Made by a program: the position numbers and the translations under genes | In this document: positions 1-11,345 of the stretch, piece by piece | How the letters are laid out: each line of letters begins with the position of its first letter | Numbering within the stretch: the first letter of the stretch is position 1 | Notes under the pieces: model-generated | Told to the model about the DNA's origin: nothing | The model's input: only the letters and a program-made list of their open reading frames with translations | Database searches by the model: none | NCBI GenBank assembly: GCA_035048495.1 | Contig: CM068540.1 | Span: 12,260,829 to 12,324,828, forward strand | Source: Euptelea pleiosperma | Lineage: Eukaryota; Streptophyta; Magnoliopsida; Ranunculales; Eupteleaceae | Length of the DNA: 64,000 nucleotides | Direction of reading: 5' to 3'

Positions 1-176
1 TAAATCAAACATCTTTTGTAAAAGCACTTTAGTCAAAACACTTGTTTAAGATAGTTTTGAAATTTAATTTTCGCAATTCAAAGAAAAACGGTCAACTTTT
101 GATCAAAATTAAAGTATGTCGAAAAATTATTTTCTTCATGGGTTTTATTCAAAAAATCATAAGAAACAACTTTAAC
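1..176. other. Unassigned AT-rich left edge
   Basis: AT-rich sequence with several short runs resembling tcaaaa. I see no convincing reading frame, RNA gene or transposon terminus. It lies outside, or inside the body of, the degenerate LTR that begins at 177, depending on how that element was built. Confidence 0.4.
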
Positions 177-942
177 TGTCACGTCCCAAATTCGAGAATC
201 CAAATCCGATTTGAAAATCCATGGGTCAACCTCATACTTGAACCTAAAGGTGATCTACGAATGTATCCTAATCGTTTAAGTGTAACTCTAAACCACTAGG
301 ATCCATCCTTAAACAAGCTAATATATACCACAGTTCATTAAGTGATTAAATAAATTTTGGTAATTAGATCATAGAATTAATTATAAAAAAGATTAAATTA
401 ATTATTTTTAATTTTTAAACTATATGACAATAACCCACTATGTATGAGGAAGTCTCAAACCAAAAATTAGGCCAAATGGAGAAAATAAATTTTCTTCTTA
501 TTTTTTTCGCAATAATAATGCACCCGGACAGCGATGCAATAAAACGGCTGTCATTTCTTCGTCCGATGTCCGATTTGGCTATTCTAAAGCCTTTTGGATA
601 GCCCTATGAGTTATCTACAACTCTATTATTGAGCTCAGAGATCTAAGATTTTATCTAAAGGGTCGAAACTAGGTCTGTTTGGCTCGGGTTTAGAATAGAC
701 TGGTTTGTACTACAGTCTGTGTTTTGGCCATAACTTTTTGCACAAAAAGAATCTGTGAAATCTAATTGATAGACCTTCGAAAAGTCCTTTTGTGATAATT
801 GCAAATTCTATCAGTTATCTTACCAAAAATACGTTACAGGTCTGAAATTACAGTTTTATCTCATACGATATTTCTAGTGCTTTTGATCTCTCGAGTCCAA
901 AACTCGTCTAGGTCCTTTAATGGTCGATTTTTCATTATTAAC
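177..942 (-). repeat. Degenerate Tekay/Del-type LTR fragment, interrupted
   Basis: The block starts TGTCACGTCCC and aligns by eye with the clearer LTRs that start at 8994, 39242 and 44056: the shared text includes aaaatccatgg, then an aggtgatc..gaatgt block. Those LTRs read in the minus sense, since their primer sites face that way, so this one is also assigned to minus. It is much more diverged than the others and is therefore older. It is cut at 942 by the Athila insertion; whether 21915-22203 is its continuation is unclear. The last five bases (938-942, TTAAC) are the left target-site duplication of the Athila element. Confidence 0.6.
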
Positions 943-1603
943 TGATATTCGCTCAAAAGTGCTTATTTTAAGCAATTATCCTTTTAGCATTATCGCACTC
1001 TCCTACGTAAAACTGCTCTAATTATCCACTTTTCTACGTAAGAGTCTATCTCATTGTGTAGAACACACTTTTCTGGACGAAATGGTATATTTGCATGCAT
1101 TAAACACATTTTTAGAAGTTTAGATATTAAGCCGTTCTGATTAAGTCTCATTACGCGCTTCTTCTGTCGCAGGAAACCCTGATTGGATGATTCTCAAGAC
1201 TTGTGGGCCCACATGGATCATGAAAGCCCATTATCAAAGCTTAAAGAGTCCACAGGCTATGTCTAGAAGATATGAGCCTATTATGGGCTGAACAAGAGGA
1301 TCGAAGAGCTGGCCCAAGGAACCAAGAGAGTAGGAGAGCCAATGACCAAGAGACGGACCAAAGCGTTTAAAGCCACATGAGTCAGCAAAGAATGATGGTC
1401 GACTCTACTGGAGAAGCGTGAGGATGGTCACAGTGAAGACCAGGGTTCCAGACCCTCCGCCAGTACTTTTCTCTCTATTTTTTGATACTTTCTCTCTCAT
1501 CTCTCCTTATTCTCTCTCTCTCTTCATCTCTCGGTCCTCGAATCTACTGACCTAACCCCAGAACTCCTGCCCATCGGCTCTATCTCATCTCCCTCAGCTT
1601 TCT

Positions 1604-1660
1604 GACCGTTGGATCTTCCATCGGACCGTTGGATCTTCAATCGGACCGTTGGATCTCTCT
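1604..1660 (+). repeat. Three tandem 20-bp repeats in the LTR U3
   Basis: Three adjacent copies of a unit beginning GACCGTTGGATCTT, 20 bp apart. The same triplet occurs in the 3' LTR (about 20001-20057), in the solo LTR at 31848-31903 and, reversed, at 7074-7130. The position upstream of the TATA-like sequence would suit an enhancer, but that is inference. Confidence 0.7.
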
Positions 1661-2170
1661 AGATCCGTCGATCTACCAATCTGAGTCCCAATCAAGTCAC
1701 CATCCATCCGATCGCCATCAGACTGTCTGTCACATCATCTTGTGAGACGATGGACATCATCAATCCATGAGGGCCAATAGCCGGGCCCATCTTCATCGAC
1801 CCGCTGTCCGACCAGTTAGTGCACCCCGTGAATTTCAAAATAATTTTAAGTAAATGGGGGGTCCACTAATTGGGGAGATTCCCCATAGAAAAGTAGGTTT
1901 TTACTTAAAAAACAAAAAAAAAAAAAATATATATATATATATTTTTCTTATTTTTTTATTTTCAAAAATCCCCTATTTCCATTAAAGGAAATAGGGAAGC
2001 TTTAAAAGGAGAAGGATAGGGGTTCGTTCGAACCCTAATACCCCTCCAATCCTCCTCTTTTCTTCTCCTCTCCTTCTCTGAATCTTCTCCCCACATTTTC
2101 CCCTCCTTCTTTCTCCTCTTTTCTTCTTCTTATTCTTTTTCTTCATCGTCTTCTTCTTCTCGTTTTCGTC

Positions 2171-2869
2171 GCCGGAGTTGCAGAACTCCGGCGGATTGCA
2201 ACCAGCTCCATCCACCTCTTCTCTCCTCCGCCTGTGCGCAGCGCAGCACCACCTCTGGGCAGCAATGTCTCCTTGCAGCAACCAGCATCCTTGCTGATTC
2301 GTTTTCTCCACGCTCCGGTCAACAATCTTTGGAACACCGACCAGTTGCTGCTCTCACACCGCCTTCTCCTTTGCAGATCTTCAAACGGTAAGTTCTTTCT
2401 CTTCTTCGTCTTCTTCCTCTCCTCCTTCTCTTCTTTTTCTTCTTCTTCTTCTTCTTCTCGTTTTTTTTTATTTTCGTTTTCTTTGTTTTCTTTTTTTTCG
2501 TTTTCCACCGGAGTTGCAGCCTGCAACTCCGGCCGTCAGCGCCCCCCAACCAGTCCGCCTCTCTCTCCTCTCTCTCCTCCGGCCGTTCTTTATCTCCAGC
2601 AGCAAGCAACTACCGTGCTCCACCACTTTATCGCCCTAAGTTCTTCCACCAACAGCCACCAGCAACGCCTCCATATTCTTTTTCTTCTTCATCACTACCG
2701 GAGTTGCAAACCTGCAACTCCGGCCGATCAAACCAGCAACTTGTTGTTGTAGGTGGCTGCTAACTCTTCCTCACATCGCAGCAGCAGCTCCCTCCAACGC
2801 TTCACCAAGGAGCAAGCTGCCCCTCCATCGCCAGCCACCACATCGCGGCCTGCAACACTTGCAGGCCGT
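2171..2869 (+). repeat. Set of four GC-rich palindromes in the LTR leader
   Basis: Perfect inverted repeats at 2171-2192 (arms GCCGGAGTT, 4-nt centre), 2508-2532 (arms CCGGAGTTGCAG, 1-nt centre), 2698-2723 (arms CCGGAGTTGCA, 4-nt centre) and 2847-2869 (arms CGGCCTGCAA, 3-nt centre). They stand out from the surrounding CT-rich text. The same elements recur in the 3' LTR and in the other family members (for example 6389-6410, 6560-6588, 32404-32428). Confidence 0.8.
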
Positions 2870-3517
2870 TATCTTCTTCTATGGGTATTCACCTCCTAAC
2901 CCAACACCACCAAGCCATCTTCGTCACCACCGCTGCCCTCGCTGGTTCCCTCCAATGCTGCACCACCAACTGCACAACAATCCAAGGTCAATCATGGCCG
3001 AATCCGGGTTACTTCTCTCCCTCTCTCTCTAAGATTACTTCTTTCTCTTTCTAGTTTTCTAGTTTTCTAGTTTTTCTCTCTATCTCCTCTTTCTCTCTCT
3101 TTTTAATGCTTAATTAGTTAGTCTTTTATCAATGCAATGTAAGAACTTTCAATGTTTATGAAAAATTTTGATTGAGATTCAGTGGTAATTTAATTATTGG
3201 GTTTTATTTTATTTTATTATGTTTTTCCTTCATGTATTAGCATAATAATTCTCTATAAAAAAAATAATCAAACAAAAGCATGTTTTAATCCATGCAACCA
3301 CCATTGTCACATATCCATCAATTTCTAAAAAAAAAAAATTCATCATTTTATGTTCTTTACATGCGCTAACTAACCCCGAGTGCGGATCGACATCCGACAC
3401 GAATCACTATACAAAGCCTGTAATTTTGCAGGAATTTTGAGGCTCGGATCACATTACAAATCTTGTTGAGAACTAGGGTTTCCGTAACCAATGACGCGGA
3501 AAAAACCTACTTTCAAA

Positions 3518-3530
3518 TGGCGCCGCTGCC
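3518..3530 (+). promoter_or_regulatory. Primer binding site, tRNA-Asp type
   Basis: TGGCGCCGCTGCC lies 2 bp after the 5' LTR. Athila and Tat elements usually carry TGGCGCCGTTGCCGGGGA, complementary to the tRNA-Asp 3' end. The site here matches the core with changes further along, which could lower priming. Confidence 0.85.
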
Positions 3531-5010
3531 GCTCGGGTGTTTGGGAGTGCGAAAAAGGACGTAAAGACGGAATTGGAAAGTTGCTGAAGCGGAAAGCTGC
3601 TCAATTTGGACAGCCCGACCTTTTTCGGGAAACTTTCTATTTTTGGTTTTTAGTGATTTTTAGCAGTTTTTAAATTACTATTTTTAATGCCTCGGAAGGC
3701 CGAGTGCAATTTGTAATAATTTAGGAATTTTACTGCTTTCCAAATAACTGCTAGATCTTGTTCTAGGGTTTTTTTAGAAACCCTAGATTAAGTGGAAATT
3801 ACCAAAACAAAAATTCAAAAATCAAAATTCAAAAAAATTAGGGTTTTATATTCTGCAGATTTTTAGAAATCACCAATCAAGGATTTGCGATTTTTGGCAA
3901 GATTCCAAAATCTTGAAACTCTGCTTAATTAGGGTTTCCCCTCTTAGAAGTTTCCTCTTTAGAAGAATTTCTATCTTTAGAAATCTTCCGAATTTGGAAA
4001 AGTCTGCAAAAGGAAACATCCCAAATCTAGCAGAATTTCAATTTTGGAAAATTTTCCAAAATTATAAGGGATCTCGCAATCAAATCTTTCTTGGAAGATC
4101 TCCACCGTTCGGGAAACTTTCCAATCTAGGTATTTTCCAATCTGGGAATTCCTAAATTTTAACCCATCTCGAATTTGGAAACTAATTCAAAAACTTGCCT
4201 AAATCTAGTGCTTGTTCAGTGAACCCTAAAAAGGCAAGGATCTTCCAAATAGAATCTCGAATACCTAGACAGTGCGATCTAACTTTTCTGCAGGAACACG
4301 ATCCAGTGTGGGTAGAGAGCGAAAGCTCAAAGAGGTGGAGTCGGGCCCAAGCCCATTAAGATACCCCTCTCTAACCCACGGAGGAGACCCCGTGGCGTGG
4401 CCCACGGGAGGTAAGTCCCTATCCTCGCCTTGAGTGCGATACAGAGTAATTTGGGTGAATCATTGACGCATGTCTATTTGTTTTCTAGCAACAACTTATT
4501 CGACTTGCTTGGCGTGGCCGTTAATCAATCAACTCTAAGAGAGCAGACCTAGCTCCAAATTGAAACTGGTGGGATTTCATCACCCACCTCATCACTCCAG
4601 CTGAAATTGATCCCAAGGCTCCATTTAATTAAAAAGAATCAAGAAGTAGAGCCAATTAGCCCGGTGTTCGAGGAAAAATCCACACAAAGCGAACCCGCTT
4701 AACATCCAATCGAAATAAGACCACGAGCGCGGGTCCCTGTTGTCTAACACACCCATAAGTCCCTGCTACTCAAGTACACTGAGCTCGACGTGGCATCTTG
4801 GACTATTCGGCGGTTAGTTACGTGTGGACTAGGAACACACATCACCCTAGCTTAACCCGAGGGAACACTCTTCTTATCCACTTGACCAATCCGGTTAGTC
4901 TGGGACGTACTTAAGTCAGCCATTGTGCCGCACGTCTGTCTAGGCTTCGGATTGCCTTGTTGTTAACTAGAGCTAGTACTAAAGGATTCGCTTTGAAGAG
5001 TGTAGCCTGG
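3531..5010 (+). other. Athila untranslated leader, first part
   Basis: Long region between primer site and gag with no ORF longer than about 80 codons and no recognised domain; long leaders are normal in Athila. It is rich in aaa-ttt/gggttt runs (3760-4200). A donor-like ggag/gtaagt sits at 4407-4416; I could not pair it with an acceptor with confidence. It ends at CCTGG (5006-5010), the left duplication of the inserted solo LTR. Confidence 0.6.
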
Positions 5011-7780
5011 TGAAAGTAGGATTTTTCCGCGTCGTTGGTACGGAAACCCTAATCTCAACAATATTTGTAATTATCCAAAACTTTTAACCTGTAAAATGAG
5101 CAGTTTTGCATAGTGGCTCGTGTCGGATGTCGATCCGCACTCGGGATTAGTCGGATCAGCGCAATAAAGAATACATAAATGACAAAATTTTCAGAGACTG
5201 TAACATACTCATATTCAAATTAATTCCATTTATTCAAAATTGTCTCTTACAATAAAAAAATCTGATAAAAATACTAACTAAAAAGCATTAATCAAGGATA
5301 GTCTAAAGAGATAAAAGCATAAAATTTAAATGATCTAGAGAGAGAAAGTGGAACACTAAAAAAAATAGAAAATAGGCCTAGAGAGAGAAAAAGAGAAAGA
5401 GAGGTAGAAACCTAGAGAAAGAAAGAAATAGGATGAGGGAGAAAGTTAAGAAAAACTAATCATGAAGCACTTACCATGGATGGCAAACCTTGAAGATGGG
5501 CTCAAAAAGAGGTTTTCGATAAAAATAAGGTGCCAATCGAGTGAAAGCGAGGAGCAGCAATTCTTGGAGATTTGAGGAGTAAACCGTTGCTGGTGGGCGT
5601 AGAGCTTTCAACATCCAAGAGAGTGGTTCTCTAGACTGTTGATGGAGATTGGAGATGGCGTTCTTGCTGGTTGGGAATCTTGACTAATGAAGCTTGTGGA
5701 GACACCTCCCAGATCTTGGAGGAAGTTGCTGGTGTTGCTGCCCCTTCCTTGGGCAGCAACGAGATGAAGTGCGGTCTCTTGATGGGACCCAAAGGAGAGC
5801 ACGTGGTGGCTCCAACGGTGAACTCGTCTGTGCTCAAAGTCGCAGGGCTGCACTGTGGCAGCAATGGAGGTTGCCAAAGCAATGGAGGGGCGGCTGTGAG
5901 AGATAGGAGGAAAATGATGAGGGTGGTTGCTGCGATGGAGAAGCCTTGCTGGAGGCGTATCTAGTCAGTGTGGAGGCGAGGCACACAGGCGGTGTTGCAG
6001 ACCAAGGGAGACGCCCTGGAGTTGCTGTACCGTGGGAAGAACAAGGAGAGATTATCGCCAGTTCGCCGAAGTTGCAGTCCGGTGGTTGTGGAGGCTGTAA
6101 TTGCTGGTGGTAGTGAGTGCAGTAGCTTAAGATTTTAGATCTGACGGTGTGGTGGTGAAGATGGGAGAAGCAGGCAGCAGCAGGCGGTGGCAAGAGGCGG
6201 AACAAGGAGGTCGCAGGCGGACCTAAGAAGTTGCAGGCGGTGTTGATTGGCGGTGGTGGAGTTTAAAAACTCGCCTGCTGGTTGCAGGCGCTAGTGGAGG
6301 TGCAGCTGGAGGCTGGCGGTCATGCAGCAGCAAAGAGAGAAGAAAAAAAAGAGAAGAAGAAAGGAAGAAGAAGAAGGCGGAGACGGCCGGAGTTCTGCAA
6401 CTCCGGCCGGACGAAAAAAAAAAAAAAAAAGAGAAGAAGAAAAGAAGAAGAAGAAGAAGAAGAAGAAGACCAGAAGGAGAAGAAGAAAGAAGAAAGGGAA
6501 GAGAGGAAGAGGAACGAAGAGAAGGAAGAGAAGAAAGAGAAGAGAAGAAGGAAGAAGGACGGCCGGAGTTGCAAACCTGCAACTCCGGCGAAGAAAGGTG
6601 AAGAAGACGAAGAAGAAAAGAGGAAGAAGAGGAGAAAGAAGTCGCGGGGAAGAAGGGAAAGGATAGGGGGAAGGAGAGGAGGAGAGGGGAGAGGGATTAG
6701 GGTTCGAACGAACCCCTATCCTTCTCCTTTTAAAGCTTCCCTATTTCCTTTAATGGAAATAGGGGATTTTTGAAAATAAAAAAATAAGAAAAAATATATA
6801 TATATATATATTTTTTTAAGTAAAAACCTACTTTTCTATGGGGAATCTCCCCAATTAGTGGACCCCCCATTTAATTAAAATTATTTTGAAATTCGCGGGG
6901 TCCACTAACTGGTCGGACAACGGGTCGATGAAGATGGGCCCGGCTATTGGCCCTCATGGATTGATGATGTCCATCGTCTCACAAGATGATGTGACAGACA
7001 GTCTGATGGCGATCGGATGGATGGTGACTTGATTGGGACTCAGATTGGTAGATCGACGGATCTAGAGAGATCCAACGGTCCGATTGAAGATCCAACGGTC
7101 CGATGGAAGATCCAACGGTCAGAAAGCTAAGGGAGATGAGATAGAGCCGATGGGCATGAGTTCTGGGGTTAGGTCAGTAGATTCGAGGACCGAGAGATGA
7201 AGAGAGAGAGAGAATAAGGAGAGATGAGAGAGAAAGTATCAGAAAATAGAGAGAAAAGCACTGGCGGAGGGTCTGGAACCCTGGTCTTCACTGTGACCAT
7301 CCTCACGCTTCTCCAGTAGAGTCGACCATCATTCTTTGCTGACTCATGTGGCTTTAAACGCTTTGATCCGTCTCTTGGTCATTGGCTCTCCTACTCTCTT
7401 CGTTCTTTGGGCCAGCTTTTTGGTCCTCTTATTCAGCCCATATTTGGCCCATATCTTCTAGTCATAGCATGTGGGCTTGTTAAGCTTTGATAATGGGCTT
7501 TCATGATCGATTTGGGCCCACAAGTCTCGAGAATCGTCCCATCGGGGTTTCCTGCGACAGAAGAAGCGCGTAATGAGACTTTATCAGAACGGCTTAATAT
7601 TTAGACTTCCGAAAATGTGTTTAATGCATGCCAATATACCATTTCGTCCAGAAAAGTGTGTTCTACACAACAGAAGAGACTCTTACGTAGAAAAGTAGGT
7701 AAATAGAGTATTTTACGTAGGAGAATGCAATAACGCTAAAAGGATAATTGCTTAAAATAAGCACTTTTGAGCGAATATCA
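5011..7780 (-). mobile_element. Solo LTR, same Athila family, inverted
   Basis: 2,770 bp. The left end is TGAAAGTAGG (complement of the U5 end) and the right end GCGAATATCA (complement of the U3 start). Exact flanking duplication CCTGG at 5006-5010 and 7781-7785. There is no internal region, so it is a solo LTR left by LTR-LTR recombination. The GAA-rich plus strand at 6330-6680 is the complement of the CT-rich leader. It separates the host leader into two parts and is opposite in orientation to the host's own LTRs. Confidence 0.95.
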
Positions 7781-7785
7781 CCTGG

Positions 7786-8006
7786 TGAGAACCTCTGAGT
7801 GCAAAACAGTTAGTCCGGCGGTTAAAAGATAAACCAGTGGTCCGCCCACTGTCATAATCTATTCTAGCCCCAAAACTAACAAAGATAATTCCTACAATAT
7901 ATCCTGATTGCTTAGAATAGGATTATCTGTGCTTGGTGTGCATCATTTAGGATAGTGTTCCTCTCTGGCAACTTTTTGCCAAGTATAGAGCTTGCCTCAT
8001 TCGCGT
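7786..8006 (+). other. Athila leader, second part
   Basis: Continuation of the leader after the solo LTR, running to the gag start codon. No ORF of note. Removing the solo LTR and one CCTGG copy rejoins it to 3531-5010. Confidence 0.65.
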
Positions 8007-8993
8007 ATGCCCGGTTGGACTCGCCCGAAGAAGCGCTTGGTTCGATCTGAGAATCACGTCCCTATAGTGGATCCTCCACTAAATTCTTCCCCATCTCTTT
8101 CACCACCCGCCTCCCCCAGTGCTACTACCTTTGTAGTCATGGCAGTCGAACGACCTCTTATCGAGACGTTCGCCCCTATCTCTGCGAATCCACCCACTTG
8201 CATTATTCTCCCACCTACTACTGCAGTACAGTTTGAGATCAGACCGCAGACGATCCAAATGCTGCCTACCTTTCGTGGTCTCCCAAGAGAAGACCCATAT
8301 TCCCATATTAGGGAATTCCAACATGTCATCCTACTTTTCAAGAATCAGAACCTTGATGATGACAATGTCCGTCTGCGAGTTTTTCCATTCTCGCTCAAAG
8401 ACCGAGCCTCAGATTGGCTCTACTCCTTACCCGCTGATTCAATCAGCAGTTGGAAAGAATTGGTGGGCAAATTCATGTCTAAATTCTACCCCATGACTCG
8501 GACCAACCAAATGAAGCAACTCATCCAGGACTTTCGACAGAAGTCCGATGAAAAATTTTTCGAAGCGTGGGATAGATTCCAAGACTACCTGACTAAGTGT
8601 CCCCACCATAGCATCGACAAGGGCAATCTTGTCCATGTCTTCTACAAGGGACTTACTGATGAGTCCCGGACCATGGTAGAGTCAATGTGCCAAGGAAAAT
8701 TCCTGCACCAAACTCCGACCGATGCATACAAATTCTTGGGAGAGTTAGGAGAAAACTCTCAACATTGGACGACTGACTCAGAGTTCAGTCGAACCACTTC
8801 AGTCCAAAGGACAACCAAGGGACATGATGCTACAGCTGATACTGAGCTTCGATCTGTCATTCAAGAGTTGAGCAAGTCAGTCTCGGCACTGGCTGTGTCT
8901 GTACAAAAGCCTACTCAACAATCTACCTTAGTCATGCATGTGGGACACGAGAGCCCTATGGAATCCTGCACCCTCTGTCTGCAACCCTCCCAT
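8007..8993 (+). pseudogene. gag: Athila gag, N-terminal and central part
   Basis: Capsid precursor of the element; it would form virus-like particles in the cytoplasm. The first in-frame ATG is at 8007 (protein begins MPGWTRPKKR). The central part has the retrotransposon gag core: FRGLPREDPYSHIREF, then the WLYSLP and SWKELVGKFMSKFYP blocks, and KCPHH further on. The reading frame is open up to the solo LTR at 8994, which splits the zinc knuckle: both early cysteines (CTLC, 8968-8979) and the histidine (8991-8993, inside CCCAT) are on this side, and the last cysteine is on the far side. Length and order fit Athila gag. It cannot be translated as a whole because of the insertion. Confidence 0.9.
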
Positions 8994-9930
8994 TGTCACG
9001 CCCCGAATCCGGATACCCAGATACGACCCAAAAATCCATGGATCGACCCGTACCCGAACCCAGAGGTGATCCATGAATGTCCCATAGTGGTCCAATTAGG
9101 TCAATTAGACTACTAAGGTTCATTCGAAAACCCACTACGTAAAAAAAGTTTAGATGTAGAAAACACATAATTAAAATAATTCATAACTCAAACAATTCAA
9201 TCAATCAACTAAATGTGGAGAGATGGAAGTGAGAACATGCTCTCAAAAAAAGGCTTACATGCCCGTGAAAATAAATAAATAATATTATAAAATAATCAAA
9301 TACAACTTTTTAAAGTGTGGGATCGACTCCCAAATCTTCGCCGATCTCTTCGAATGCACCGGAGTCTTTCGTCTCAAAATCATCTCACGTACTCGACTCC
9401 TCAAAATCTGAAAATGGTATCGGTGTAGCATCGTGAGCCGAGGCCCAGTAATACAACAGTGTGCATGGTATGATATCATACTATACAAGTTTTTTAATCA
9501 AGATATGCATCTCAATCGTATAATAAGGATGGCATGAATATGAGGATGAATGCATATGAGTAAGGGATGCCAATGCAACTAGTACCCATAACCACATAGG
9601 GTCTCCATCTCCTTCCCGCACTGGGAGCGGTCTCATTGACCCATCTGCAGGATATAATAACGTCTGGGGCCTTTCACCCTAGGGTACCGAACCCTGATTA
9701 ATTGATAAAACCAATATAACGTATATAATATACTTCAACCCCGTTCCCTTATGCACCCCTTATATGAAATGACGTGATGATCATGGTATGACAACAAGAT
9801 GTACTAGGGTTACATGATATAAGCACACATGTATTTAACATTTTAATAAGAATACAAAATGAAACATGATCATCAAAAGTGGTAACATAAGAACGAATTA
9901 TTGTTAACCATGAATACCATGTAACAATCA

Positions 9931-10370
9931 CCGAATGTCGCGATCAACACGGATGAACAATATAAGTAGAAATCACGAGACAATCCAACACACCATTGCC
10001 GAACCCTATGAGGGATCCATGACACAAGGTCGAACCCTAAAGAGGGATCCAAGACACTTGGCCGAACCCTATGAGGGATCCAAGACACATGGGTGGGATC
10101 CCCATGCATACAAGTATAGGTCGAACTATCTAGGTATAATAGTCAATAAGACATGACCAAATATCACAATCAACATCGATGAATAATATAAGTAAAAATC
10201 GCAAGAGAATTCAACACGCTATGGCCGAACTCTATGAGGGATCCATGACACAATGTTGAACCCTAAAGAGGGATCCAAGACACTTGGCCGAACCCTATGA
10301 GAGATCCAAGACACATGGGTGGGATCCCCATGCATACAGGTATAGGTCAAACTATCTAGGGTTTAGTCAA
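9931..10370. repeat. Two tandem ~226-bp units in the LTR
   Basis: Two units offset by 226 bp (atcaacac at 9943, atcaacat at 10169). Each contains several ggccgaaccctatgaggg / gggatccaagacac sub-repeats. The same pair appears at about 40195-40610 and 44995-45420. Short ORFs across it are by-products of the repeat. Confidence 0.8.
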
Positions 10371-10429
10371 ACAACAAGGTTAAAACCTTAATAGTTAATA
10401 ATCATGACCAAACCACGAACAATTAATAG

Positions 10430-11345
10430 GTTTTTTACAAAAAATATACTGCATTATAAAAATCATAACTAAATAAATATGAATTAGAAAAATATAAACT
10501 CAATGGATTTAAAAACTAGATTTACAGAGATTTTAGAAAAAATAAATAAAAAAATATTCGGATTCAAAATATAGGTCAAAAATCTTAATTAATTTGGCCG
10601 GACAGAATCTAGGATATAGAAAAGTTCTGCACATTTAAAAACTCATAAATTAATCAATACATATCAGAAAAATACAAACTCAAGGGTTATAAAAACTAAA
10701 TTGATAGAGGTATCTATGAAAAATAATTAAAAAAATATTTAGGTTAAAAATATAGATTGAAATCTCAAGTGAAGTCGACCGTGTAAAATCTAAAATTCTG
10801 GGTTTTACAGAAAAGTCTAGCACGTTTGAAAAATCATAACTTAATCAATACAGATCAGAAAAATATAAACTCAAAGGTTCTAGAAACTAGATTGATAGAG
10901 GTATCTGTGAAAAATAATTAAAAAATTATTTAGGTTAAAAATATAGATCGAAATCTCAAGTGAACTGGACCGTGTAAAATCTGGAATTCTGGGTTTTATA
11001 GAAAAGTCCAGTATGTTTGAAAAATCATAACTTAATCAATATAAATTAGAAAAATATAAACTCAAAGGTTCTAGAAACTAGATTGATAGAGGTATCTATG
11101 AAAAATAATTAAAAAAATATTTAGGTTAAAAATATAGATTGAAATCCTAAGTGAATCGGACGGTGTAAAATCTGAAATTCTAGGTTTTTTTGGTAAAGTC
11201 ATACAACTTAGAAAAATCATAACTTAATCAATAAAAATCAGAAAAATACAAACTAAACGGTTTTGGAAAATAGATTTAAAGAGGTATTTAAAAAAAAATA
11301 ATATAAAAATATTTAAATCATAAAAGTACAACAAAAATGATAAGA
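10430..11345. repeat. Tandem array of ~191-bp units, about five copies
   Basis: The marker aggttaaaaatatag recurs at 10741, 10932 and 11123, giving a 191-bp period; degenerate units flank these. Each unit holds aaatcataacttaatcaata, a tctagaaactagatt block and a gaccgtgtaaaatct block. The full LTRs at 39242 and 44056 have about 6.7 units. Confidence 0.85.

Larger units (their letters stand above)
943..3515 (+). repeat. 5' LTR of the Athila element
   Basis: 2,573 bp, TG...CA ends. Against the 3' LTR (19339-21909) I count by eye about 15 substitutions, 13 of them transitions, plus a length change in the A/AT run near 1910-1940. A TATA-like gctttaaaagg lies at about 1998-2008, followed by a strongly pyrimidine-rich transcribed region (CTT/TCT runs) with several palindromes. 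Reading frames over this region are low-complexity shadows and not genes. Confidence 0.95.

Noticed and set aside
2143..2752. Long overlapping frames rich in Lys/Glu/Arg or Ser/Phe in the LTR (also at 6223-6773, 20376-21146 and 61407-62528)
   Set aside because: They come from CTT/GAA simple sequence, are open on both strands at once and change with LTR copy; no domain.
9873..10156. Repeated peptides with DPSLGFDLVSWIPHRVR (also at 40146-40592 and 44940-45417)
   Set aside because: They are products of the ~226-bp tandem units in three LTR copies and are open on both strands.
10430..11345. CRISPR-like repeat/spacer pattern
   Set aside because: The repeats are contiguous 191-bp units without unique spacers, in a plant LTR.
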